DNA of 58,842 bases from Acidobacteriaceae bacterium (GCA_003134655.1 PLBY01000135.1:1-58842); one strand, 5' to 3'. Positions 27,216-35,794 are shown, counted from the stretch's first letter. Program-made: numbers and translations. The notes: generated by a model from the letters alone, not told the origin.

Positions 27216-28091
27216 TCATTTTGCCTTCGCTTGCAGGTACTTTCCCAGGATCAGCCTTAACTTCTTCTTCGTCGCGGCGGGAATTTTTTTGCGATCGGTC
27301 AGGATCGCGTGAGCCAGCGCCGATCCGCATTTGCACGACCTGTCGCGCGGCATCGCAGCCACTGTCTCACGGACAACTTTTGCGGCGTTCTCCGCGTTCT
27401 TGACGAGCACCGCAATAATTTGATCGACGGTGACCGAGTCGTGATGCGGATGCCAGCAATCATAGTCAGTGACCATGGCGACCGTGACATAACAAAGCTC
27501 TGCCTCGCGGGCTAGCTTAGCTTCCTGCAGGTTGGTCATGCCGATAACGTCCATGCCCAGGCCGCGATAAACATTCGACTCCGCTTTGGTGGAGAACTGG
27601 GGGCCCTCCATGCAGAGATAGGTTCCGCCGTGCTTGCCGACTACGCCGACTTTCTTGCAGGCAGATTCGACTACGCCGGCAAGTTCTCCGCACACGGGAT
27701 CAGCGAAAGCGATGTGTGCCACTACACCGCCGCCGAAAAAAGTATCGACGCGATGGCGGGTGCGGTCGAAGAACTGATCGGGAATGACGAAGTCGAGCGG
27801 CTTATGCTCTTCCTTCAGCGATCCGACGGCGGAGATCGAGACGATGCGCTCGACTCCGAGTTGCTTGAAGCCGTGAATGTTGGCGCGGAAATTGAGTTCG
27901 CTGGGCAGAATGCGATGGCCGCGGGCGTGGCGCGCCAGAAAGGCGACTTTGCGGCCTTCGAGAGTACCGCACACGTAGGCGTCGGAAGGCGCGCCGAACG
28001 GCGTCTTCACGCGCACTTCTTTTACTTTGGTCAATCCGGGCATGGCGTACAGCCCGCTCCCACCGATAATTCCAATTTCCGCCTGTGCCAA
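27216..28091 (-). CDS. mtnP: S-methyl-5'-thioadenosine phosphorylase
   Basis: 291 residues from a TTG at 28091. The frame is open to 28316, but that overlaps the divergent protease-like gene starting at 28204. The TTG follows GGAGG (28096-28100), and LAQAEIGIIGGSGLY is the usual N-terminus. Purine phosphorylase motifs: GIIGGSGLY, FLARHARGHRILPSELNFRANI, ISAVGSLKEEHKPLDFVIPDQF, CMEGPQFSTKAES and MTNLQEAKLAREAELCY. ATDYDCWH-type residues (TDYDCWHPHHDS) support MTA rather than inosine. It acts in polyamine/methionine salvage and leads the ten-gene minus-strand run. Confidence 0.9.
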   Translation of the reverse strand: MAQAEIGIIGGSGLYAMPGLTKVKEVRVKTPFGAPSDAYVCGTLEGRKVAFLARHARGHRILPSELNFRANIHGFKQLGVERIVSISAVGSLKEEHKPLDFVIPDQFFDRTRHRVDTFFGGGVVAHIAFADPVCGELAGVVESACKKVGVVGKHGGTYLCMEGPQFSTKAESNVYRGLGMDVIGMTNLQEAKLAREAELCYVTVAMVTDYDCWHPHHDSVTVDQIIAVLVKNAENAAKVVRETVAAMPRDRSCKCGSALAHAILTDRKKIPAATKKKLRLILGKYLQAKAK

Positions 28092-28203
28092 TCCGCCTCC
28101 AGAATGCTTGCGCGCACGCAAGTCAAACTCGTGATTATACAGGACGAGAATCTTCGGAAAGCGCGGGAGAGGTTGGCTGACGACAGGCGCTACAATTCGG
28201 AAC

Positions 28204-29469
28204 ATGAGGACTTGCATCGCGGCCTGCGCATTGTTCTTGCTGTCAGGTTTCATTCGTGCGCAGGACAAACCCGCGCCGCAATCAGAACCGACCTCGGTCA
28301 CCGTCTCCGCAGCCATCGATCACAACCGCGTCGTCATCAACGCCGACGTGCAACTGCCCGACGGCTCAAGTCAGACCGTTCATGTCTGGGTGGACAATGG
28401 CAATCCGGATCTCTTCTTATCACGCCGGGTGGCCACGCTGCTGGGGCTCGCGGTTGGCTGCAAGGATAAGGAATGTTCTTCGCCTCCGCCGCGAGAGATT
28501 GTGGTCGGTGGGATGAAGATTCCTTTCACTGGCGTGAAGGAAGCGAAGATTCCCTTGAAGCCTGTGAATGCCGCTTCGGTGCTGGCCCCGGGGATGAACG
28601 CCGAGATCAATCTGCCGTCGAGCATCTTGCGCCACTATGACGTGCTCGTCGACTTTCCCGGACACAAGTTTTCGATCGGCGCGCCGGGCACGCTTCATTT
28701 TCGAGGACCCAGTGGGAAAGTGCAGATCAATGCGGAGAACGGGCTGATCCAGGTTCCCAGCCAGATCGAGAACAAGAAATACAATCTCGCGCTCGACTTG
28801 GGGGCGTGTATCAGTTTTCTCTCGAGCGAATTATTCGACAAGTTGGCGACTGCCCATCCGGACTGGCCGCACATGACCGGCGCCGTGGGATCGGCCAACA
28901 TGTGGGGACTGGACGAAGAACCGAAGTGGAAGGTGATGCGTTTGGATCGTGTGCAATACGGGCCGCTTTTTCTGGCAAATGTGCCTTTCGTCGACTTCCC
29001 GAAAGACCGCATGGAATTTTTCGAGAAGCGCGCGGGCATTCCTACGGCTGGTCTAATCGGCACGAACTCATTGCTCAACTATCGCGTCGGGCTCGACTAT
29101 GCGCACTCGACGATCTACTTCGAGTTTGGCCGATCGTCCAGCTTCCCGGACTTTGACGTCATCGGACTCACGTTGCGGCCGGAGGATGACGGGCAATTCA
29201 CGATCCTCGGCGTCGCTGACCTCGACGGAAAGCCTTCCGTGCCTCAGGGAGCGGAGGGAGTCCAGGCGGGCGATCATCTCGTCGCGATCGACGGCATTCC
29301 GGTTGGCGGGTCGACGATGGGACAGGTGTGGGCAGGGCTCGGAGGAACACCAGGACAAGAGCGCAGGTTAACCATTGAGCGCGCGGGAAAGCAATTCACG
29401 GTGACGGCGAGAGTCGAACATTTCCTGGCGGAACTGCCGGACGAGAAGGACAGGAAGAAAAAGAAGTAG
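28204..29469 (+). CDS. Secreted aspartic-protease-like protein with PDZ domain (catalytic motifs degenerate)
   Basis: 421 residues with a signal peptide (MRTCIAACALFLLSGFIRAQ). Two retropepsin-like halves are visible. The first active-site-like loop is VDNGNPDLFLS (Asp64-Asn-Gly) and the second is LALDLGACISFLSS (Asp198-Leu-Gly). True aspartic proteases have D(T/S)G in both, so the middle residue is replaced twice, while both Asp and the following Gly remain. IGTNSLLNYRVGLDY is typical of the fold. A PDZ domain follows (about 325-410, GVQAGDHLVAIDGIPVGG), and the C-terminus is Lys-rich. Divergent from mtnP and convergent with the HExxH gene, 9 bp away. Confidence 0.75.
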   Translation: MRTCIAACALFLLSGFIRAQDKPAPQSEPTSVTVSAAIDHNRVVINADVQLPDGSSQTVHVWVDNGNPDLFLSRRVATLLGLAVGCKDKECSSPPPREIVVGGMKIPFTGVKEAKIPLKPVNAASVLAPGMNAEINLPSSILRHYDVLVDFPGHKFSIGAPGTLHFRGPSGKVQINAENGLIQVPSQIENKKYNLALDLGACISFLSSELFDKLATAHPDWPHMTGAVGSANMWGLDEEPKWKVMRLDRVQYGPLFLANVPFVDFPKDRMEFFEKRAGIPTAGLIGTNSLLNYRVGLDYAHSTIYFEFGRSSSFPDFDVIGLTLRPEDDGQFTILGVADLDGKPSVPQGAEGVQAGDHLVAIDGIPVGGSTMGQVWAGLGGTPGQERRLTIERAGKQFTVTARVEHFLAELPDEKDRKKKK

Positions 29470-29471
29470 CG

Positions 29472-29491
29472 CGCCCCTTCACTTCGGGGCG
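29472..29491. other. GC-rich hairpin between convergent genes
   Basis: CGCCCC (29472-29477) pairs with GGGGCG (29486-29491) across an 8-nt loop at the junction of two convergent genes. It reads as a hairpin on either strand and may help end both transcripts, but there is no T tract. Confidence 0.35.
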
Positions 29492-31038
29492 GGCGGCGTT
29501 GCTCCGAACACTTCCTTCTCCAGAGTTGACGTCGTGGCCGCGTCCAGGCTCTCGCTGACGAACACGATGTCGCCCTGCTCCTCGATCACGACCGGGCCGT
29601 CTTCAGTGGTCCAGGTGTGGCGACCTTTCAGCAGATCGACTTTGGCATCGTCGTTCTGCGCGGTTGCACGATTCGGAGCGGGATCGCTAGCGCCTTCCAC
29701 CTTCTTGTAGCGCTGTTTCAGGGACTGCGCATAGATCCCCGCAAATTCCGCGGCCTTGTCGGCACTCGACCAGCGCGACACGTACAGCAGGCCGAGAGGC
29801 GCAGCCGCTATAACGTCCGAGTGAGGATCGGGCTTCGGTTTCGCCGCGTAGTAATATCCACCGCGCCATTCCGGAGACAACCGCTTTGACAGCTTCTTGC
29901 CGGCATATTGCTCCGTCAGTACGGCCACGTCGAATTCGCCCATCGCACCGATGTCGAACTTCTTGTAATCCTTGAAATCGTGCTTGAAGTCGGGGACGTG
30001 CATGGGCTCGATCTTTTCGCCGGATAGATAGGTCTCGGGTTCCATGATCTGTCGGGTGGTGTGCGGAGGATTCTGCAGCACGCCGGCGAACGCCTTCTCC
30101 TTGCCGCCCTTTTGCATCACCTTCACCACGAACTGCATGCCGTAGCTGTAGGGAAACGTAAGCGACTCTTTCATGAAGATGGGAGCTTCGTTGAAGACCT
30201 TGGTGCCGGGCGTGCCCGTGAGAGTCTCCTCGACCATCGCGTCGACCAGAACCGGGGAATCCGTAATCGAGTGACCGGTCGGGGCGATGGCATATTGAAA
30301 CATCATGGCCTGGGCCTGGCCTTCGATGACGGCCTCGCGGGCGTTATCCATCTCGTCGTTCTCAATGTCGGCGGGCGTGGGGTCCTTCTTGATTTCGCCC
30401 AGGTCTTTCTCGCCTCTCTTCATCCACTTCTGCAGGCCGACCGACTGATCCTGAAGCGCGTGCGTCAACTCGTGCGCCATGACGGGCTCCTGCTCTTCCA
30501 TCGGCACCCAGTCGAGCAGGTTCACGGTTTTTGTTTTGGGATCGTAGTAGCCCGCAACTTCTTCCCGCAGGAGCGCGACCAGGAAGGTTTCCAGATTGAA
30601 GTCGCGGGGAAGCAGGCCGAATTTCTTCAGCACGAGTTCCGAGCGGCGCAGGCGCTTGGTGTCCTCGTCGTTCATGTGCTTGGTGAGGAAGGAGACGACT
30701 TCGTCACGGCTGGTCAGCTTGCGCTTGATCTCTCTCTTGATGGGAAGGCCGGTCTGCTTGCTGTCGAATTCCAGAATCTCGTCGACAGAGTGGAACAGTT
30801 CTTCGGCTTGACGCGGAGTGATCTTGACTTCGTCTTTTGGGAACTCTTCTTTTGGAGGAGCAGGCTTTGCGGGCTCCTGCGTGGCTGAGGATTGCGTAGG
30901 CGGGGAGTTTTGGTCTTGCGGCTTGTTTGCAGGCTGCGCATCCTGCGTGTACGCGAGGACTGGCACCCACGCCATTGCCAGTACAACCGCACAAAGCAAC
31001 CAACGAATCCCGGAGGTGCGCCCCTCAGCTTTATTCAT
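29479..31038 (-). CDS. Secreted HExxH putative metallopeptidase
   Basis: 519 residues. A signal peptide (WLLCAVVLAMAWVPVLAYT, about 13-31) is followed by a Pro/Gln-rich linker (35-65). The zinc motif HELTH is at 189-193 in VMAHELTHALQDQ, preceded by VAGYYDPKTKTVNLLDWVP. That pairing is seen in a family of uncharacterised bacterial metalloproteins. The rest is not recognised; the C-terminus reads GPVVIEEQGDIVFVSESLD. Probably periplasmic or secreted. It is divergent from the methyltransferase gene with only 38 bp between start codons. Confidence 0.75.
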   Translation of the reverse strand: MNKAEGRTSGIRWLLCAVVLAMAWVPVLAYTQDAQPANKPQDQNSPPTQSSATQEPAKPAPPKEEFPKDEVKITPRQAEELFHSVDEILEFDSKQTGLPIKREIKRKLTSRDEVVSFLTKHMNDEDTKRLRRSELVLKKFGLLPRDFNLETFLVALLREEVAGYYDPKTKTVNLLDWVPMEEQEPVMAHELTHALQDQSVGLQKWMKRGEKDLGEIKKDPTPADIENDEMDNAREAVIEGQAQAMMFQYAIAPTGHSITDSPVLVDAMVEETLTGTPGTKVFNEAPIFMKESLTFPYSYGMQFVVKVMQKGGKEKAFAGVLQNPPHTTRQIMEPETYLSGEKIEPMHVPDFKHDFKDYKKFDIGAMGEFDVAVLTEQYAGKKLSKRLSPEWRGGYYYAAKPKPDPHSDVIAAAPLGLLYVSRWSSADKAAEFAGIYAQSLKQRYKKVEGASDPAPNRATAQNDDAKVDLLKGRHTWTTEDGPVVIEEQGDIVFVSESLDAATTSTLEKEVFGATPPAPK

Positions 31039-31050
31039 TGAGATTGAGTC

Positions 31051-31066
31051 TATACGTTTCCGTATA
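31051..31066. promoter_or_regulatory. Inverted repeat in a 38-bp divergent intergenic gap
   Basis: TATACG (31051-31056), spacer TTTC, CGTATA (31061-31066): a perfect 6-bp inverted repeat between the start codons of the HExxH gene and the methyltransferase gene. It could be an operator, or overlap the -10 regions of both promoters. Confidence 0.4.
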
Positions 31067-31076
31067 CTTTTCCCTC

Positions 31077-31733
31077 ATGACTGCCACCAAGCCCGTCAAT
31101 CTGTGGACTTCGAACGACCACGCCCGCGAGTATCTGGAACGCGCGGACTCCATTTCTCATCGCGGCGAGGGGGAATCGGCGCTGCTGGAGTTCATCCCTG
31201 CGGACACGCGGCGGATCCTCGACCTGGGCACTGGCGACGGACGCCTGCTGGCTCTGGTTCGCCAAGAATTGGTCCGGCGGGAGCACCCGGACACCGAGGC
31301 GGTGGCTGTCGATTTCTCTCCGGCCATGCTCGACGCGGTTCGCAAGCGCTTCGCCGGGGAATCCTCCGTTAGCGTCGTCGCTCGCAACATGGACGAACCC
31401 TTGCCCGCGCTGGGCAAGTTCGATGCCGTGATCTCCAGCTTCGCAATTCATCATCTGGTCCACGAACGCAAGCGGGCGCTCTATGCAGAGATTTACGGAT
31501 TGTTGAACCCGGGCGGCGTCTTCTGCAACCTGGAGCATGTGGCCTCGCCGACTCCGCATCTTCACGAGGAATTTCTGAAGCGCATCGGATTCACGGTGGA
31601 AACCGAAGATCCGTCGAACAAGCTGTTAGATGTCGAAACCCAGCTGGGATGGTTGCGTGAGATCGGGTTTGTGGACGTGGATTGCGCGTGGAAGTGGCGG
31701 GAGCTGGCGCTGCTGGTGGGGAGACGGCCTTGA
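31077..31733 (+). CDS. Class I SAM-dependent methyltransferase
   Basis: 218 residues from the ATG at 31077; the frame is open further upstream but overlaps the divergent gene. SAM-binding motif I is ILDLGTGDGRLLAL, motif II region EAVAVDFSPAMLDAVRKRF, then FDAVISSFAIHHLVHERKRALYAEIYGLLNPGGVF (post-I and motif III). This resembles UbiE/COQ5-like small-molecule methyltransferases. Substrate unknown. A long inverted-repeat element follows the stop. Confidence 0.85.
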   Translation: MTATKPVNLWTSNDHAREYLERADSISHRGEGESALLEFIPADTRRILDLGTGDGRLLALVRQELVRREHPDTEAVAVDFSPAMLDAVRKRFAGESSVSVVARNMDEPLPALGKFDAVISSFAIHHLVHERKRALYAEIYGLLNPGGVFCNLEHVASPTPHLHEEFLKRIGFTVETEDPSNKLLDVETQLGWLREIGFVDVDCAWKWRELALLVGRRP

Positions 31734-31742
31734 AATCTGATC

Positions 31743-31962
31743 TGTCATACTGAGCGAAGCATGGGACTGTCCGAAGGACAGGCCCATGCGTAGTCGAAGG
31801 ATCCCTATTGCAGAACCTCTCTGCCGGCTCGCCCAGAGTCCAGGCCTTCGAACACTGGAGAAATTCCCTCTCAGATCAGCGGGAGCACTCGCTCGGTAGG
31901 GATCCTTCGACTGCGCAAGCCGATTCGCCTTCGCGAATCGTCTTGCTTCGCTCAGGATGACA
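31743..31962. repeat. 220-bp nested inverted-repeat element (REP/MITE-like)
   Basis: Outer arms 31743-31761 and 31944-31962 match in 18 of 19 positions (TGTCATnCTGAGCGAAGCA). Inner arms 31788-31807 and 31897-31916 match in 19 of 20 (GCGnAGTCGAAGGATCCCTA). Between the left arms is a hairpin at 31760-31788 (CATGGG.CTGTCC with GGACAG.CCCATG). Between the right arms is an 8-bp stem at 31921-31940 (CGATTCGC/GCGAATCG). It fills the gap between convergent genes, encodes nothing, and looks like a dispersed non-autonomous element. Confidence 0.8.
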
Positions 31963-31967
31963 AAACT

Positions 31968-33062
31968 CTAGGATCCGCTGACTTGTGTTGCCACCCACTC
32001 TGCTGCTTCCCTTGTCCCTAGCTTGCCACTAATATCCTGCGTGGTTTTCTTCTGGCGGACAGCTTCGAGCACGGCCGCTTCGATCTGCTCGGATTCCTTT
32101 GTCATTCCCAGATGAGCCAGCATCATCGCTGCGGTCAGAATCGCTCCGAAGGGATTCGCCATATTCTTGCCCGCGATTGGCGGGGCGGAGCCGTGAACCG
32201 GCTCGAACATCGACGTCTTCCCCGGGTGGATATTGCCGCTGGCAGCCATACCCAACCCGCCCTGCAAGCCCGCGGCGAGATCGGTGATGATGTCGCCGAA
32301 CATGTTGTTGGTCACGATGACGTCAAACTGGCGGGGATCGCGGACCATCTGCATGCAGAGCGCATCGACATACATGTGCTGCGCGGTGATCTGCGGATTC
32401 TCGCCGCTGACTTCCTTGAGGACGCGCTGCCACAGGCCTCCTGCGTGGGTCATGGCGTTCGACTTGTCGCACATCAGAACTTTGTTGCGGGGAGAGCCGT
32501 CGAGCTTGGTGTGGCGCTCGCAATATTGAAAGGCGTAGCGGATGATGCGTTCGACGCCTTTGCGCGTGTTGATGTCTTCCTGGGTGGCAATTTCGTCGGG
32601 GGTGCCCTGCTTGAAAACTCCGCCCGCGTCGGTGTAAACGCCCTCGGTATTTTCGCGGAGCACGACGAAGTCCACGTCTTTCGGCTCGACTCCTTTGAGC
32701 GGACACAGCGCCGCATCGAGCAAGCGGACCGGGCGCACGTTGGCGTAGAGATCCATTTTGAAGCGCATGCCGAGCAGAATCTCTTTGGCGTGGATGTTGG
32801 TCTTGACTCGCGGATCGCCGAAGGCGCCCACCAGGATAGCGTCGAAGTCGCGGCCGAGCATGGCAAAGCCGTCGGGCGGCACAGTGACCTGATCGCGCAG
32901 GTAGCGATCGGCACCCCAATCGAAATCAGTCAACTGAACGTCGGCGCCCGAGGCCTGAATCACCTTCACCGCCTGGGGAATGACCTCCTGGCCGATGCCG
33001 TCGCCGGGGATGACGGCAATGCGCTTCTTCCTGCGTTCTTGGGTTTCCTTTTTTGAGTCCAC
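31968..33062 (-). CDS. leuB: 3-isopropylmalate dehydrogenase-type decarboxylating dehydrogenase
   Basis: 364 residues. Beta-decarboxylating dehydrogenase fold: RIAVIPGDGIGQEVIPQAVKV at the N-terminus, VLRENTEGVYTDAGGVF in the middle, VLMCDKSNAMTHAGGLW, and the metal/substrate motif NNMFGDIITDLAAGLQGGLGMAASGNI, then FEPVHGSAPPIAGKNMANP (NAD specificity region). It would be LeuB in leucine synthesis, but isocitrate, homoisocitrate and tartrate dehydrogenases share these motifs and no leu neighbours are present. An Arg/Lys-rich stretch precedes the fold. Confidence 0.8.
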   Translation of the reverse strand: MDSKKETQERRKKRIAVIPGDGIGQEVIPQAVKVIQASGADVQLTDFDWGADRYLRDQVTVPPDGFAMLGRDFDAILVGAFGDPRVKTNIHAKEILLGMRFKMDLYANVRPVRLLDAALCPLKGVEPKDVDFVVLRENTEGVYTDAGGVFKQGTPDEIATQEDINTRKGVERIIRYAFQYCERHTKLDGSPRNKVLMCDKSNAMTHAGGLWQRVLKEVSGENPQITAQHMYVDALCMQMVRDPRQFDVIVTNNMFGDIITDLAAGLQGGLGMAASGNIHPGKTSMFEPVHGSAPPIAGKNMANPFGAILTAAMMLAHLGMTKESEQIEAAVLEAVRQKKTTQDISGKLGTREAAEWVATQVSGS

Positions 33063-33085
33063 GGCAGGAAAGTTAACACAATCGC

Positions 33086-33091
33086 TATAAT
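33086..33091 (+). promoter_or_regulatory. Consensus -10 box (TATAAT) close to the ygfZ start
   Basis: TATAAT at 33086-33091 lies only 12 bp before the ATG at 33104, and no Shine-Dalgarno is seen in between. Initiation from it would give an almost leaderless message. No convincing -35 element lies at the right distance. Confidence 0.35.
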
Positions 33092-33103
33092 CGAACTACC
33101 GGT

Positions 33104-34210
33104 ATGGGGATTACAGCACTTCAGGCTCATGGCGAAGGATTAGGCGCGGCGGGCGTCGGCGAGTACCGCGGCGCGACCACGGCGGCGCGCTTCAGCGCAC
33201 CGCAGGCGGAGTTTGACGCGCTGCGCAATGGTTGTGGCGTCTACGACCTCGGATTCCGGGCTAAGATCTCACTCACGGGCGGCGATCGTGTGCGCTGGCT
33301 GAACGGGATGGTCACGAACAATATCCGCGACTTGGCCGTGGGTTCTGGCGTCTACGCATTTCTGCTGAACCCGCAGGGGCACATTCTCGGCGATCTCAAT
33401 GCCTACAACCGCGGGGAGTCGATTACAGTCGACACCGACTCCGGGCAGGCAGAGAAGATCCTCGCGACCTTCGAACACTACATCATCATGGACGACGTTG
33501 AAGTCACGAATCTCAGCGAGCAGTTGACTGCGCTGGGGATTGCTGGACCGAAAGCGCGCGAGGTGCTGGCGGCGGCCGGATTTACGATACCTGAGACGCA
33601 GCCTTTGCAGGTGGTACCGGTGAAGTGGCAAGGTGCGGAGTGCGCGCTGGTGCGCGGCGAGGACACAGAACACGTCTGCTATGAGATCCGGCTAGCGCCC
33701 GCCAGCGTGAAGCAACTCTGGGATGCCCTGCGGGCCGCCGGAGCTGCGCCCGTGGGTTCTGAAGCGCTGGAGTTGCAGCGCATCGTCTCAGGCATGCCAC
33801 GGTATGGAGTGGACATTCGCGAGCGCGACCTGCCGCAGGAGACCGAGCAGGCGCGCGCTTTGAACTTTAACAAGGGATGTTACGTCGGACAGGAGATCGT
33901 AGAGCGCATTCGCTCGCGCGGTGCGGTGCATCGTAAATTCAGCGGATTTGTCGCCCATGGTGGCGAACCGATCGCGGTAGGGGCCAAGCTGGTTGCTGGG
34001 GAAAAGGAAGTCGGAGAAATTACCAGCGCTGCTTCCCTGCGATTCGCCGGCCGGGAGAAGACTGTAGCGCTGGGATACATCCGGCGTGAAGTGGGTGTGC
34101 CGGGGCGTGAAGTAATGGTTGGCGCGGCGAAGGTGACTGTGGTGCAGTTGCCGTTCGCAGATAGCGTGTTGTTGCAGGAAGAAAGTTCGCTGGAACAGCG
34201 TCCGGCGTAG
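33104..34210 (+). CDS. ygfZ: YgfZ/GcvT-family folate-binding protein
   Basis: 368 residues. Folate-dependent protein needed in other bacteria for certain Fe-S enzymes such as MiaB. The diagnostic motif KGCYVGQEIVERIRSRG is present near residues 260-276, preceded by GMPRYGVDIRERDLPQETE. The aminomethyltransferase-like domains are complete (LTGGDRVRWLNGMVTNNI and NAYNRGESITVDTDS). The C-terminal beta barrel reads VALGYIRREVGVPGREVMVG. It is divergent from leuB with 41 bp between, and starts a plus-strand run through ribF. Confidence 0.88.
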   Translation: MGITALQAHGEGLGAAGVGEYRGATTAARFSAPQAEFDALRNGCGVYDLGFRAKISLTGGDRVRWLNGMVTNNIRDLAVGSGVYAFLLNPQGHILGDLNAYNRGESITVDTDSGQAEKILATFEHYIIMDDVEVTNLSEQLTALGIAGPKAREVLAAAGFTIPETQPLQVVPVKWQGAECALVRGEDTEHVCYEIRLAPASVKQLWDALRAAGAAPVGSEALELQRIVSGMPRYGVDIRERDLPQETEQARALNFNKGCYVGQEIVERIRSRGAVHRKFSGFVAHGGEPIAVGAKLVAGEKEVGEITSAASLRFAGREKTVALGYIRREVGVPGREVMVGAAKVTVVQLPFADSVLLQEESSLEQRPA

Positions 34211-34272
34211 GAGAAGCTTTTAATCGCGAAGGGCGCATAGAAAATCGAGCGTTCTGATTGAGGAAAGGGTTT

Positions 34273-34893
34273 ATGGCTGAGAAGAGACACGAACAATCTG
34301 GATTCAAGGTAACGGACCGGCGGCTGTTCACTTCGGAGGGCGAGTTGCGCACGGAAGTGGCCGAGGAAGTCGAAGTACCGAAAGCAGCTGCGCCCCCTGT
34401 AGCCCAAGCGGCATCGCCCGCGGAGAAGGCTCCAGCGCCTGTGGCAGTAGACGCCGGCGGAGTAGATACCGGCGCGTCGCCGGATCGTGAAATGCCGCCG
34501 CCACCCACCAGCGCCGAGCAGGAGGCCCAGGCCGCCGCCTACAAGCAGTCCTCGAAGGATATGGATACTCAGGTCGAGCTGAGCGGGCATTCCTCCAAGG
34601 ATTTCGAGATCACGTTCGAGCGCTTCCTGGCCTCGCTCTATATGACATCCATGATGCAGCTGGGATTGATGCGGCAACAGGGCGGACAGCCGCAAGTCGA
34701 CATCATCGGCGCGCGGCAGACCATCGATACGCTCAGCCTGATCGCCGAAAAGACCAAGGGCAATCTTACCCCGGCGGAAGAAAACTTCCTGCAGAACAGT
34801 CTTTATGAACTGCGCATGGCCTATGTCGAAGTGACCAATGCGCTGGCGCGGCCGCCGCAGGCGGGCCCTGCCACCGGAACCATCGGAAAATGA
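34273..34893 (+). CDS. DUF1844 family protein
   Basis: 206 residues from the ATG at 34273, after AGGAAAGGG (34261-34269). Residues 1-105 are a polar, Ala/Pro-rich, probably disordered region. The DUF1844 domain follows: FLASLYMTSMMQLGLMRQQGG, then DIIGARQTIDTLSLIAEKTKGNLTPAEENFL and YELRMAYVEVTNAL. Function unknown. Its stop overlaps the next gene's ATG by 4 nt. Confidence 0.87.
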   Translation: MAEKRHEQSGFKVTDRRLFTSEGELRTEVAEEVEVPKAAAPPVAQAASPAEKAPAPVAVDAGGVDTGASPDREMPPPPTSAEQEAQAAAYKQSSKDMDTQVELSGHSSKDFEITFERFLASLYMTSMMQLGLMRQQGGQPQVDIIGARQTIDTLSLIAEKTKGNLTPAEENFLQNSLYELRMAYVEVTNALARPPQAGPATGTIGK

Positions 34894-35663
34894 AAGCGAC
34901 TCTGACCGTGTTGGGCAGCGGGACTTCGATGGGCGTCCCCACGCTTGGATGCGATTGCGCCGTCTGCCATTCGAGCGATCCGCATGACCGGCGGACGCGG
35001 CCCTCGATCATGCTGGAGTACGACGGCAAAGTCGTGCTCATCGATACGACTCCTGACTTTTACGCGCAGGCCGTCCGCGAGAACATTACGCGCGTGGACG
35101 CCGTGCTTTACACTCACACCCACGCCGACCATATTCTCGGGATCGATGACTTACGGCCGCTCAGCTACCGGCATAAGCCGGACAAGTTGCCGCTGTACGC
35201 TCGGCCCGATGCAGCGGCGTTTCTGCGCAAGATGTTCAGCTACATTTTCGACGCCGATTACAAATTTGGCGGCCTGCCTCTGCTGGAATTGAAACCGATC
35301 GATGGGCCGGTCGATATCTTTGGAGTGCAGTTCGAACCGATCGTGCTGATTCACGGCGAGACGCAGATTTATGGCTACCGGTTTGGCTCGGGGGCGTACC
35401 TGACCGACCACAGCGAGATTCCGGAATCGTCGCTGCATCAACTGGAAGGGCTCGACGTTCTGTTTCTGGATGCGCTGCGGCACAAGCCCCATCCCACCCA
35501 TTCGACGGTGAAGAATTCGCTAGCGATTGTCGACCGGCTGAAACCGAAGCGGGCCTTCTTCACGCACATCTGCCACGATCTGGCGCACGAGGAGACAAAC
35601 GCTTCCCTGCCGCGGCATGTGCGCTTGTCGCATGACGGGATGAAACTGGATTTCGAAATCTGA
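34890..35663 (+). CDS. PhnP-like metallo-beta-lactamase-fold hydrolase
   Basis: 257 residues. The N-terminus LTVLGSGTSMGVPTLGCDCAVC with paired cysteines is typical of PhnP-type cyclic phosphodiesterases. The metal motif is YTHTHADHILGIDDLRPL, with further ligands in LIHGE, LTDHSE, LFLDALRHKPHPTHST and FFTHICHD. PhnP hydrolyses ribose cyclic phosphates, but no phn genes are nearby, so a general cyclic phosphodiesterase role is safer. Translationally coupled to the DUF1844 gene. Confidence 0.88.
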   Translation: MKATLTVLGSGTSMGVPTLGCDCAVCHSSDPHDRRTRPSIMLEYDGKVVLIDTTPDFYAQAVRENITRVDAVLYTHTHADHILGIDDLRPLSYRHKPDKLPLYARPDAAAFLRKMFSYIFDADYKFGGLPLLELKPIDGPVDIFGVQFEPIVLIHGETQIYGYRFGSGAYLTDHSEIPESSLHQLEGLDVLFLDALRHKPHPTHSTVKNSLAIVDRLKPKRAFFTHICHDLAHEETNASLPRHVRLSHDGMKLDFEI

Positions 35664-35793
35664 TTTATGTGGCGCGGGCGCCCTCGCCCGCGTGCTGTCG
35701 TACACACAATCGCGGCTGCGAAGATTCGGAAGCATTGTGGGGATCTCCTAAGTTTAACGCCTGCGCGGGCGGGGGCGCCCGCGCCACATAAAT
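35663..35793. repeat. 131-bp element with 30-bp GC-rich inverted terminal arms
   Basis: Arms 35663-35692 and 35764-35793 are inverted copies matching in 29 of 30 positions: ATTTATGTGGCGCGGGCGCC and its continuation. The left arm begins at the last base of the PhnP-like stop codon. The right arm ends one base before the ribF ATG (35795). Each arm is itself partly palindromic (GGCGCGGGCGCC). The central 71 bp hold no gene. It looks like a dispersed repeat placed between two co-directional genes. Confidence 0.82.
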
Positions 35794-35794
35794 C

